Positions 8,045-16,039 of a stretch of 64,000 nt of DNA are shown piece by piece. The position numbers and the translations under genes are program-made. Each line of letters begins with the position of its first letter. Positions within the stretch are counted from its first letter, which is position 1. Source of the DNA: Microbacterium fluvii (GTDB lineage Bacteria; Actinomycetota; Actinomycetes; Actinomycetales; Microbacteriaceae); assembly GCF_025515205.1 (NCBI RefSeq), contig NZ_JAOPFX010000001.1, positions 1,364,001-1,428,000 on the forward strand, given 5' to 3'. A model generated the notes under the pieces. It ran no database searches and was not told the origin of the DNA. It was given only the letters and a program-made list of their open reading frames with translations.

Positions 8045-10534
8045 ATGCCTCTTCCTCTCCCCTCGGCCCTCGCCCGCCCGCTCAGGATCCTGGCGCGCAC
8101 CGCGAAGTCGGAGCGCCTGGCAGCCGCGCGCACCCGCGCGATCCGGCCCCGCACCGTGCTCTACGAGTCGTTCGGCGGCAACGGCGCGCTGTGCAACCCC
8201 GAGGCGATCTTCCGCGGGCTCCTGGCCGATCCGGACTTCACCGACCTCTCGCACGTGTGGGCGGTGCGACCGGGTACGGCAGACGAGCTGCGGGCCGAGT
8301 TCGCCGGCGCCGAGAACGTGACCTTCGTCGAACGCGACAGTGCGGACTACTGGGAAGCGCTGTCGACGGCGCGCTACCTGATCAACAACGCGACCTTCCC
8401 GCCGCAGTTCGGAAAGCGCCGAGGCCAGGTGTACGTCAACACCTGGCACGGCACACCGCTCAAGCTGATGGGCTTCGATATGCCCGGGGGCGCCTGGGAG
8501 TCCGCGAACACGCTGCGCAACTTCCTCTCGGCCGACTTCCTGCTGGCAGCCAACCCGTTCATGGCCGAGACCATGTACGAAGGGGCCTACCAGCTGCGCA
8601 ATCTCTATCAGGGGCTGATCGTCGAGGAGGGCTACCCCCGCATCGACCGCCAGCGACTGACGGATGCCGATTCCCGCGCTCTTCGCTCCGTGCTGTCCGC
8701 CCGTCTCGGCGCCGAACTGGCGGACGATCGCATCGTGCTGTTCGCGCCGACCTGGCGTGGCGCGTCGTTCGCGTCGCCCGATGCCGACCTCGAGCGGCTC
8801 GCGGCGCAGGTCGCGAGCCTGCGCAGCGAGCTCGGCGACGGCGTGCAGGTGCTGCTGAAGACCCACCAGGTCGTCCATGACCTCGCCGCGCGGGTGCCGG
8901 CGCTGCGCGACGTGCTCGTTCCGAACTCGATCCCCTCCAATGTGCTGCTCGGCGCGGCCGACGCCCTCGTCACGGACTACTCGTCGATCTTCTTCGATTA
9001 CCTCGCGACGGGTCGCCCGATCGGCTTCCTCGTGCCGGACGACGCCGAGTACGAGGCGCAGCGCGGCACGTACATGAGCCTCGATGAGCTCCCCGGCCCG
9101 GTGGAGCGCGACGCCTCCGTGCTCGGCCGACGGCTGCGCGGCCTCCTGAACGGGGAGGATCCGCAGCATCCGCGCTACATCGAGTGGGCGCAGCGATTCG
9201 TGCCCTTCGACGACGGCTCCGCCACCGCGCGGGTGATCGACGTCGTGTTCCGCGGGCGCACGGAGGGCCACCGGGTGCGCCGCGCCGCCAGCGACGACCG
9301 CCCCCGCCTGCTGCTGTACCTCGGCGGGATGCGACTGAACGGCATCACGAGTTCGGCCGTGAACCTCGTGAACACGATCGACCCGGACCGCTACGACGTC
9401 ACCGTGCTCATGGCGCTGCCCCGCGGAGCCGTGACGCGCCTGAACCAGGAGCGGATCGACCCTCGGGTGCGACAGGTGTTCCGCATCGGCGGCATGAACG
9501 GCCCGAAGTACCGTCAGGTGCTGCGGCGACTGGACGACCGCAGCACAGATCCGCTCCGTGCGCATGCCCATGCCGGTCACGGCAGGCTCTGGCAGGACGA
9601 GTGGTCGCGCATCTTCGGCGCAGCGCGGTTCGACTGGATCGCCGACTTCAGCGGGTACAGCCCGTTCTGGGCGCATCTCATGCTGCACTCCCCCAGCGCC
9701 GTGCGCGCCATCTGGCTGCACAACGAGATGGCCGCAGACCGCGAGCGCAAGGTGGGCGGCAGGCAGCCGCACCGGCGCAGCCTCGGGCGCGTCTTCAGCA
9801 TGTACCGCACCTACGATCAGCTCGTCTCGGTGTCGGAGCACCTCACCGCCCTCAACCGGGAGGAGCTCGCCGAGTTCGCTCCGAAGTACCACTTCCACAC
9901 TGTGCGCAACCTCCCCGACCAGGGCAGGTTCGCCCAGTTGCGTCGGGAGGGCGCCGTCGCCGACGAGGTGGCAGAAGGCGAACCCGAGCCCGATTGGCTG
10001 CGGGCGCTGACCGGCGACACGCGCACGGTGCGCCGATTCGTCTCGGTGGGGCGCCTGTCGACCGAGAAGAACCACGCACGCCTGATCAGAGCTTTCGCCG
10101 ACGTGCACGCCGACCACCCCGGCACTCAGCTGTTCATCGTCGGCGGCGGCCCGCTCGAGGCTGAGCTGCGCGCACAGATCGCCGCAGCGGGCCTCGGGCA
10201 CGCGGTCTTCCTGACCGGCGCCCAGCACAACCCCATCGGGATCATGGACGCGTGCGACTGCTTCGTGCTCTCGAGCGAATACGAGGGTCAGCCGATGGTT
10301 CTTCTCGAGGCGGCGCAATGCGAGCTGTCGATCGTGACGACCGCCTTCGCCTCCGCGCGCGGCGCGCTCCCGGGTGAGACGATGCTCATCGTGGACAAGG
10401 ACGACACCGCACTGGCGGAGGGGATGCGCGCGTTCCTGCGCGGCGACGTCGCCCCCAGCACGATCGACATCGCGCAGTACGTCGCGGCCACCCGCGGGCA
10501 GTTCGCCGCGCTCATCCCGCCGCGCTCGTCATGA
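8045..10534 (+). CDS. CDP-glycerol phosphotransferase / family 4 glycosyltransferase fusion
   Basis: 829 residues with two enzyme modules. Residues about 37-400 are a CDP-glycerol:polyglycerol-phosphate transferase-type domain (TagB/TagF-like): VNTWHGTPLK (131-140) with the family His135, APTWRG (234-239), and VTDYSSIFFDYL (309-320). Residues about 420-829 are a GT-B glycosyltransferase: VSVGRLSTEKNHARLIRAF (about 664-682) and the EX7E region SSEYEGQPMVLLEAAQ (about 742-757). Teichoic-acid style enzymes usually carry these activities on separate chains, so the protein may both add a polyol-phosphate and a sugar to a wall polymer. Its stop overlaps the next gene by ATGA. The first 36 residues may be a membrane-associating helix. 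ATG chosen as the first start before the conserved fold. Confidence 0.88.
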   Translation: MPLPLPSALARPLRILARTAKSERLAAARTRAIRPRTVLYESFGGNGALCNPEAIFRGLLADPDFTDLSHVWAVRPGTADELRAEFAGAENVTFVERDSADYWEALSTARYLINNATFPPQFGKRRGQVYVNTWHGTPLKLMGFDMPGGAWESANTLRNFLSADFLLAANPFMAETMYEGAYQLRNLYQGLIVEEGYPRIDRQRLTDADSRALRSVLSARLGAELADDRIVLFAPTWRGASFASPDADLERLAAQVASLRSELGDGVQVLLKTHQVVHDLAARVPALRDVLVPNSIPSNVLLGAADALVTDYSSIFFDYLATGRPIGFLVPDDAEYEAQRGTYMSLDELPGPVERDASVLGRRLRGLLNGEDPQHPRYIEWAQRFVPFDDGSATARVIDVVFRGRTEGHRVRRAASDDRPRLLLYLGGMRLNGITSSAVNLVNTIDPDRYDVTVLMALPRGAVTRLNQERIDPRVRQVFRIGGMNGPKYRQVLRRLDDRSTDPLRAHAHAGHGRLWQDEWSRIFGAARFDWIADFSGYSPFWAHLMLHSPSAVRAIWLHNEMAADRERKVGGRQPHRRSLGRVFSMYRTYDQLVSVSEHLTALNREELAEFAPKYHFHTVRNLPDQGRFAQLRREGAVADEVAEGEPEPDWLRALTGDTRTVRRFVSVGRLSTEKNHARLIRAFADVHADHPGTQLFIVGGGPLEAELRAQIAAAGLGHAVFLTGAQHNPIGIMDACDCFVLSSEYEGQPMVLLEAAQCELSIVTTAFASARGALPGETMLIVDKDDTALAEGMRAFLRGDVAPSTIDIAQYVAATRGQFAALIPPRSS

Positions 10535-11613
10535 CAGACCCCGGCAGGGATGCCCCCGTGCCGCCCGCCGGGTCGGGGGTGAGCTTCGTCATGCCCGTGC
10601 TGAACGAACGCGACTACCTCGAGCGCGCCGTACGCACCGTGCTGGCGCAGCGGGTCGACGGACCGTCAGAGCTCGTGCTCGCGCTCGGCCCCTCCCACGA
10701 CGGCACCACCGAGCTCGCCGAGCGCCTCGCGGCGGAGGATCATCGCATCCGCCTCGTCGACAATCCCGCAGCCGACATCCCGGTCGGGCTCAACCTCGCC
10801 ATCCGCGCCTCGTCGCATCCGACGGTCGTGCGCGTGGATGCGCACTCCGAGCTCGAAGCGGACTACGCGAGGGCCGCCGTCGCGGTGCTCGACCGCGAAC
10901 GGGCCGCCAACGTCGGCGGCGTCATGCGCGCCGACGGCCGCACTCCGTTCCAGCGCGCCGTCGCCCGCGCGTACAACTCGCCGATCGGACTGGGCGGCGG
11001 CGCCTATCACGGCGGCCATGCGGCCGGCCCCGCCGAATCCGCGTATCTGGGAGTCATGCGACGGGCCGTGCTCGAGGAGGTGGGGATGTTCGACGAATCG
11101 ATCCGCCGCGGCGAGGACTGGGAGCTGAACCTCCGCATCCGCTCTGCCGGCTACCGGGTCTGGTTCGATCCCGCGCTGTCGGTGACCTACTGGCCGCGCG
11201 AGAGCTGGCCGCGGCTCGCACGGCAGTTCTTCGCGACGGGCCAGTGGCGCGGCGAGCTCGTGCGCCGGTTCGGCAGACGCAACGCCCTGCGCTTCTTCGC
11301 CCCGCCCGCCCTCGTGCTGGCGGTGGTGCTCAGCCTCGTCGTCTGGGCGCTGCAGCTGGCCGGCGTCATCGAGGGCGGCTGGTCGCTCCTGGCGTCGCTG
11401 GCCCATCTGCCCGTCGCCGCGTACGCGGTGCTGGTGATCGGCGTCGCCGTCGGCACGGGCGGAGGGCGCGGATGGCGGGACAAGGGATGGACCCTCGCGG
11501 TGCTGCCGACGATGCACCTGTCGTGGGGCGCGGGATTCCTTCTCGGGGCGGCACGCGGAGCACACGACAGCGTCGACACGTCGCGCCTCGTGCGCAATAC
11601 GCCGCTTCCGTGA
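10531..11613 (+). CDS. Glycosyltransferase family 2, membrane-anchored (ExoA/succinoglycan type)
   Basis: 360 residues. GT-A fold at the N-terminus: VSFVMPVLNERDYLERAV (about 19-36), a metal-binding VRVDAHSELE (about 93-102), and the acceptor-site motif RRGEDWELNLRIR (about 190-203). Two or more membrane helices follow at about 255-300 (LVLAVVLSLVVWALQ and after). This layout matches family 2 transferases such as ExoA. Start ATG overlaps the preceding stop (ATGA), so it is co-translated with the fusion enzyme and most likely acts in the same surface-polysaccharide pathway. It ends 4 nt before the stop of the convergent gene. Confidence 0.87.
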   Translation: MTDPGRDAPVPPAGSGVSFVMPVLNERDYLERAVRTVLAQRVDGPSELVLALGPSHDGTTELAERLAAEDHRIRLVDNPAADIPVGLNLAIRASSHPTVVRVDAHSELEADYARAAVAVLDRERAANVGGVMRADGRTPFQRAVARAYNSPIGLGGGAYHGGHAAGPAESAYLGVMRRAVLEEVGMFDESIRRGEDWELNLRIRSAGYRVWFDPALSVTYWPRESWPRLARQFFATGQWRGELVRRFGRRNALRFFAPPALVLAVVLSLVVWALQLAGVIEGGWSLLASLAHLPVAAYAVLVIGVAVGTGGGRGWRDKGWTLAVLPTMHLSWGAGFLLGAARGAHDSVDTSRLVRNTPLP

Positions 11614-11617
11614 GCGA

Positions 11618-13054
11618 TCAGGCCCGGACGAACCCCTGGTCGAGGATGCGCGAGACGACCCGCTCTGCCGCATGGCCGTCGTCGCGCGCGTTGAATCGGC
11701 GGCGCCACTGCGCATAGCGCGGGGCGAACTCGTCGGCGAAAGGGGCACGCAGCACGTCTTCGAGCTGCTCCTGCGTGTGCACGACGGGGCCGGGTGCGTG
11801 CGCGACGAGGTCGAAGTAGAACCCGCGCAGCTCCCCCCGGTAGTGCTCGAGATCGGGCACGAGGAAGATCATCGGCTTGCCCGTCACGCTGAAGTCGAAC
11901 ATCACCGACGAGTAGTCGGTGACGAGCACGTCGGCCGCCAGCAGCAGTTGCGCCATATCGGGGTAGCCGGTCACATCGATCACCCTCGCGCCCGTGGCGT
12001 CGCTCCCCGGCAGCAGGGTGCGCGAGTGTCCGCGCACCAGCACGGTGGCATCGGTCGCCGCGGCGAGGGCCGCCGGGTCGACGAAGTCGACGATCTGCTC
12101 CCGGTCGTCACGCCACGTCGGCGCGTACAGCAGCACGCGTTCGCCCGCAGGGATCCCCAGCGTCTGCCGCGCGGCCGCCGGGTCGCCGGTGACCAGCACG
12201 TCGTTGCGGGGGTAGCCCTCGACCCAGACGGGTCGCCGGCCGAACGCGTACGCACGGCTCAGGATGCGCGCCGCGTACGGGTTCTGCGCGAGCAGCACGT
12301 TCCACCGTCGCGACTCCTTGATCACAGCCCCCGCACGCCGCAGCGCGAAACCCGGACGGTGCAGCGCGAGGCGCTTGAGCGGAGTGCCGTGCCACGTCTG
12401 CACCACCACCTGCCCCGGCCTGCGGGCGAACCGTCGGCGCAGCCAGTCATTGACCACCAGCAGGCGCGCAGCGCCCCGAGCGCGCCACCACTGCGGGCTT
12501 CCCTCGACGACCGCCACCGCGCCCTCCGGCACGCCGACCGACAGATCGGTGACGCTCCAGTACCGGGTGACGCCGGGAGCGCGCCTGGCCAGCTCGCGGT
12601 CGATCGCGAGGGGATTGCACCCGGCGGATCGCCCGTAGAAGCTCTCGAAGAAGACGGCGTTCTCGAGCTCCGCGCTTCCCGTCGCATAGCGCCGCTCGAG
12701 GGCGTCCTGGGCCTCACCGGAGTCGTAGGCGGGGTCCACGGGAGGCCCGATCCGCACGATGTCGTCGGCGATCCCGGCCCGCAGTTGTTCGAACCGGGTG
12801 AGCGGAGCGGGGGCGAGGGCGGAGAGAGGCTCGCCGTCGGCGACGATCCGGTACCCGCCGGACGGGAGCGGCAGCAGCGCACCGCCCCACCGTGCCGCGC
12901 GCAGGGGCAGGTCTGCGGTCCACCCCTCGGCGCTCGCGCGCACGACACCCTCGGTCTGCGCGCGCGGACCTTCGAGGCGCACGCGCGCCGGCGGCGTACC
13001 CGTACCCGTCACCACCAGCAGGTCGTGGTCGATGTCGAAGCGCGTTCCGATCAT
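11618..13054 (-). CDS. CDP-glycerol glycerophosphotransferase-family protein
   Basis: 478 residues when started at ATG 13054, which overlaps the upstream stop by ATGA; the frame is open another 62 codons upstream but those residues are a shadow of the preceding gene. The N-terminal 130 residues form a separate beta-rich region; the transferase fold begins near NAVFFESFYGRSAGCNPLAI (132-151). Landmarks are VVQTWHGTPLKRL (217-229), LLYAPTWRD (308-316) and VTDYSSVMFDFSV (378-390). Such enzymes polymerise or prime polyol-phosphate chains at the cytoplasmic face. Second gene of a two-gene unit, converging on the fusion enzyme operon. Confidence 0.88.
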   Translation of the reverse strand: MIGTRFDIDHDLLVVTGTGTPPARVRLEGPRAQTEGVVRASAEGWTADLPLRAARWGGALLPLPSGGYRIVADGEPLSALAPAPLTRFEQLRAGIADDIVRIGPPVDPAYDSGEAQDALERRYATGSAELENAVFFESFYGRSAGCNPLAIDRELARRAPGVTRYWSVTDLSVGVPEGAVAVVEGSPQWWRARGAARLLVVNDWLRRRFARRPGQVVVQTWHGTPLKRLALHRPGFALRRAGAVIKESRRWNVLLAQNPYAARILSRAYAFGRRPVWVEGYPRNDVLVTGDPAAARQTLGIPAGERVLLYAPTWRDDREQIVDFVDPAALAAATDATVLVRGHSRTLLPGSDATGARVIDVTGYPDMAQLLLAADVLVTDYSSVMFDFSVTGKPMIFLVPDLEHYRGELRGFYFDLVAHAPGPVVHTQEQLEDVLRAPFADEFAPRYAQWRRRFNARDDGHAAERVVSRILDQGFVRA

Positions 13055-14298
13055 GCGGCAGGCTCCCGCCGCAGCAGGTGCAGCACGACGCGATAGACCC
13101 GCTCCGTGCTGCCGCCGTCGCGGAAGGCGTGCACACGCGCATCGAGTTCGCGCGCCCGCGCCAGTGCGCGCTCGCGCGTCGATTCGTCGCCCAGCACCGC
13201 CGCCAGCTGCACCGCGGCCTCCTCCCAGTCGGTCGCCCACTTCTCGCCCGCGACATCGCGGTAGCGGCCGTAGAACCCCCGGCGCACACCGTACTCGTCG
13301 GCATCCGGCGCGAGGAAGACCACCGGCAGCGGCACCAGCGAGGTATCGAAGACGAGCGACGAGTAGTCGGTCACGAGCACGTCCATCGCCGGCAGCAGCG
13401 GCGTGATGTCGCGGACGAGATCGCTCGACAGGCCCCGCACGCGTGACGTCGCCGCGGGCGGCTCGTAGTCACCCGCGCCCAGAGGATGCGATCTCACGAA
13501 CAGCATCGCGTCGTGCCGATCGAGCACGTCCACGATGCGGCTCCACTGCGCGGGCGTCGGCACGGCCGGGTCGGAGTCGCCGTCGCGCCACGTCGGCGCG
13601 TACAGCACGGCGCGGGTGTCGTCGGGGACAGGACCGACCAGACGCGTGAGCTCCGCCCGCGCCGCCGCGCGGCGCTCTGGCGCCGTGGCGCGCGAGAGCA
13701 CGTCGACGCGGGGCTCCCCCGTGACCGGCACGCGTGCGTCCGGCAGTGCGAACGCGGATTCCAGACGGCCCCGCGCAAGATCGGAGGCCGCCGGCAGCAC
13801 CGCGATGCGCCGCGTCGCCGAGCGGTACATCTCGCCCAGCACGCGGCGCACGAGCGCGGACCCCGGCAGGATGCTGCTGCGCAGCGTCTCGGGCGAGTCC
13901 AGCCCGATGCGCTTGAGCGGGATCCCGTGCCACAACTGCACGACGAGTGCGCCCGACACGGCATACCGGTTGACGTCGCCGAAGCCATGGGTCACGACCA
14001 CCACGCGCGCGCGGGCCGTGCGCCAGAACCCGCGCAGCGACGTCTTGGGAAGGGTCGGGATGCCCCTCGCGCGCGCATCCGCCTCGTCGCGCGCGGAGCC
14101 GGTGAGCCAGACCATGTCGTGACGGCCGGCGGCGTGCTCCCACAGGGCCAGTGCACCGTCGCCGATCCCCGCACCGCAGCCGAACACCCAGCGGTCGTCG
14201 CTGCGAGGGATCAGAAGGGTCGCGAGGCGGCCCGCGGCGTACAGCGGGATGCTCAGCAGCTTGCTCGCATTGCCGGCACCGAACGAGAATGACGCCAC
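13051..14298 (-). CDS. CDP-glycerol glycerophosphotransferase-family protein
   Basis: 415 residues; TagB/TagF-like fold with VVVTHGFGDVNRYAVSGA (99-116), QLWHGIPLKRIGLD (121-134), VLYAPTWRDGD (231-241) and DVLVTDYSSLVFDTS (306-320). The N-terminal 30 residues are hydrophobic and basic and may anchor it to the membrane. Likely adds polyol-phosphate units to a wall polymer together with the next gene. Start is GTG at 14298: the minus-strand sequence TAGGCT lies 6 nt before it, so the mRNA should be leaderless. That start codon lies inside the arm of a perfect 15-bp hairpin (see the terminator entry). Confidence 0.88.
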   Translation of the reverse strand: MASFSFGAGNASKLLSIPLYAAGRLATLLIPRSDDRWVFGCGAGIGDGALALWEHAAGRHDMVWLTGSARDEADARARGIPTLPKTSLRGFWRTARARVVVVTHGFGDVNRYAVSGALVVQLWHGIPLKRIGLDSPETLRSSILPGSALVRRVLGEMYRSATRRIAVLPAASDLARGRLESAFALPDARVPVTGEPRVDVLSRATAPERRAAARAELTRLVGPVPDDTRAVLYAPTWRDGDSDPAVPTPAQWSRIVDVLDRHDAMLFVRSHPLGAGDYEPPAATSRVRGLSSDLVRDITPLLPAMDVLVTDYSSLVFDTSLVPLPVVFLAPDADEYGVRRGFYGRYRDVAGEKWATDWEEAAVQLAAVLGDESTRERALARARELDARVHAFRDGGSTERVYRVVLHLLRREPAA

Positions 14299-14325
14299 CC
14301 CGCGAGCCTATCGCGGGGTGGCGTC
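14291..14325 (-). terminator. Perfect 15-bp hairpin: terminator of the HtrA gene, overlapping the next gene's start
   Basis: Arms 14291-14305 and 14311-14325 are exact reverse complements (GACGCCACCCCGCGA) around a 5-nt loop. It begins 17 nt after the htrA-like stop on the minus strand. No U-tract follows, which is common for high-GC terminators. The loop and arm hold the -10 and the GTG start of the following gene. Confidence 0.7.
14305..14310 (-). promoter_or_regulatory. -10 element (TAGGCT) in a hairpin loop, leaderless promoter
   Basis: Minus-strand TAGGCT covers the loop plus one arm base, then CGCGGG, then the GTG at 14298. A transcript starting there would lack the 5' arm and so could not form the hairpin. 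Confidence 0.5.
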
Positions 14326-14342
14326 GTGCTCCGTGCCGGGGG

Positions 14343-15923
14343 CTACTGCTCGAGCGTGCCCAGGGTCACCGTCGCGTCGTGGCTCTCGCCATCGCGCACG
14401 TAGGTCAGCGTCGCCTCGCTGCCTGCGGCAGCGGCGCGCACCTGCGCCGTGAGGTCGACCGAGTCGGTGATCGGCACGCCGTTGAACACCGTGATGATGT
14501 CGCCCTTCTGCAGGCCCGCCGCGGCGGCCGCGCCGCCGGCGACGGCCTCGTCGATGTAGGCGCCGGTGATCTCGGTGCCCTCGACGGATGCCGCCGACAT
14601 GACGTTCGCGCCGAGAAGGCCGTGGGTGGCCGCGCCGTCGGCGATGAGCTCGTCGCTCACACGCTTGGCGATGTTCGACGGGATCGAGAAGCCGACGCCG
14701 ATCGATCCGGACTGGCCGGACGACGAGTCGCTCGCCGACGCGATCGCGACGTTGATGCCGATGAGCTTGCCCTCGCTGTCGACCAGTGCGCCGCCCGAGT
14801 TTCCGGGGTTGATGGCCGCATCCGTCTGGATCACCGCGATCTTGATCGTCTCCGAGGTCGACTGCTGGCTCTGACCGTCGCCGAAGTCGAAGAAGAACGG
14901 CGAGTCGCCGCTCTCACCGCCCTGGCCGGAATCGCTGTCGCTGTCGGCCGAGTCGGGAGCGGCGGACGAGGCGATCTCGATCGAACGGTTCAGGGCGCTG
15001 ACGATGCCCGTGGTCACCGTGTTCGACAGGCCGAGGGGGGCGCCGACGGCCACCGTCTCGTCGCCGACGTTCAGCGCAGACGAGTCGGCCCATTCGATGG
15101 GCGTCATGTCGGTCGCGCCCTCGAGCTTGATGACCGCCAGATCGTAGGTCGGGTCGGTGCCGACGACGGTCGCGTCGTAGACCTTGCCGTCCGACGTGGT
15201 GACGCTGATCGTGGCACTGCCGGTCGCGCCGTCGAGCGTGACGACGTGCGTGTTCGTCAGCACGTAGCCGTCGCTGGTGAGCACGACACCCGAACCGGTG
15301 CCGCCGCTGCTGCCGCTGCTGGCCGAGATCGTGACGACGCTCGGCACGACCTTCGCCGCGATGGCGGTGGTCTGATTGACCGAGTCGGTGTCGTTGACCG
15401 TGACCGTCGTGGGCCCGGAGGCCGCCGTCGAGGTGGTCTGGCCGAACACGTTGACTCCGGCATAGGCTCCGCCCAGTCCCGCCGCGCCGCCGACGAGCGC
15501 CGCAGCGACGAGGAGTCCCACCACCTTGCCCGCGCCGGACTTCTTCTCGGCCGCGGGAGCGGTGGTGACCGTCGGAGCGGTGCCGCCGACCGGCTGGCCG
15601 AATCCGCCCAGGGGCAGCGTCGGCTGGGTCTGCGACGCGGCGCCGTAGGGGGGTTGGCCGGCATAGGCGGGAGGGCGCGGGGTGCCGTAGGGCAGGGTCG
15701 GCTGAGTGCCCTGCTGCCAGCCGCCGGTGGCGGTCGGCAGCGGCGGACGCGGAGGAACGGGCTGACCCTGGGCCGTCGGATTCTGGGCCGTCGGATTCTG
15801 GGCCGTCGGGTTCTGGGGTGTCGGGTTCGCCGCTGCGGGAGGCTGAGACGCCGCCGCAGCGTCGTCGGGGGTCGACGCGGGCGTCGAGGTGTTCTCGGGA
15901 CGCTCGCCCTGGGTGTCGCTCAT
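14343..15923 (-). CDS. HtrA/DegP-type serine protease with membrane anchor and PDZ domain
   Basis: 526 residues from ATG 15923, preferred over an ATG six codons earlier because GAAGGAG sits 5-6 nt upstream of it. Residues 1-128 are a Pro/Gln/Ala-rich cytosolic tail including four NPTxQ repeats (33-52). One membrane helix is at 133-155. The trypsin-like domain has the triad His226 (TNTHVV), Asp261 (TYDLAVIKL) and Ser376 (INPGNSGGALVD). An unusual acidic Ser/Asp insert (about 320-355) precedes the Ser motif. A PDZ domain follows (about 430-520, AGLQKGDIITVFNGVPI). It should act outside the membrane as a quality-control or regulatory protease. It is followed by a strong hairpin terminator and is divergent from an aminotransferase gene. 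Confidence 0.92.
   Translation of the reverse strand: MSDTQGERPENTSTPASTPDDAAAASQPPAAANPTPQNPTAQNPTAQNPTAQGQPVPPRPPLPTATGGWQQGTQPTLPYGTPRPPAYAGQPPYGAASQTQPTLPLGGFGQPVGGTAPTVTTAPAAEKKSGAGKVVGLLVAAALVGGAAGLGGAYAGVNVFGQTTSTAASGPTTVTVNDTDSVNQTTAIAAKVVPSVVTISASSGSSGGTGSGVVLTSDGYVLTNTHVVTLDGATGSATISVTTSDGKVYDATVVGTDPTYDLAVIKLEGATDMTPIEWADSSALNVGDETVAVGAPLGLSNTVTTGIVSALNRSIEIASSAAPDSADSDSDSGQGGESGDSPFFFDFGDGQSQQSTSETIKIAVIQTDAAINPGNSGGALVDSEGKLIGINVAIASASDSSSGQSGSIGVGFSIPSNIAKRVSDELIADGAATHGLLGANVMSAASVEGTEITGAYIDEAVAGGAAAAAGLQKGDIITVFNGVPITDSVDLTAQVRAAAAGSEATLTYVRDGESHDATVTLGTLEQ
15768..15827 (-). repeat. Four 15-nt tandem repeats encoding NPTxQ
   Basis: Residues 33-52 of the HtrA-like protein read NPTPQ then NPTAQ three times; the DNA units differ by a few bases only. 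A short coding minisatellite in the disordered tail. Confidence 0.8.
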
Positions 15924-16026
15924 CGTTGCTCCTTCTTCCAAGCAGGATCCACCTTGGTCGGCGATGCTGTGCGTTTCTTATGGTCGCGCCGGGACTCGAC
16001 TATGCGCTGACTGCGCAGACGTCGAG

Positions 16027-16032
16027 TAACGT
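16027..16032 (+). promoter_or_regulatory. -10 element (TAACGT) of predicted leaderless promoter
   Basis: TAACGT is followed by 7 nt and the ATG at 16040. Confidence 0.45.
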
Positions 16033-16039
16033 GTCGACG

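Noticed and set aside
15938..15957. CCAAG...CTTGG hairpin in the htrA-like leader
   Set aside because: Five-bp stem only; too weak to claim a regulatory structure.
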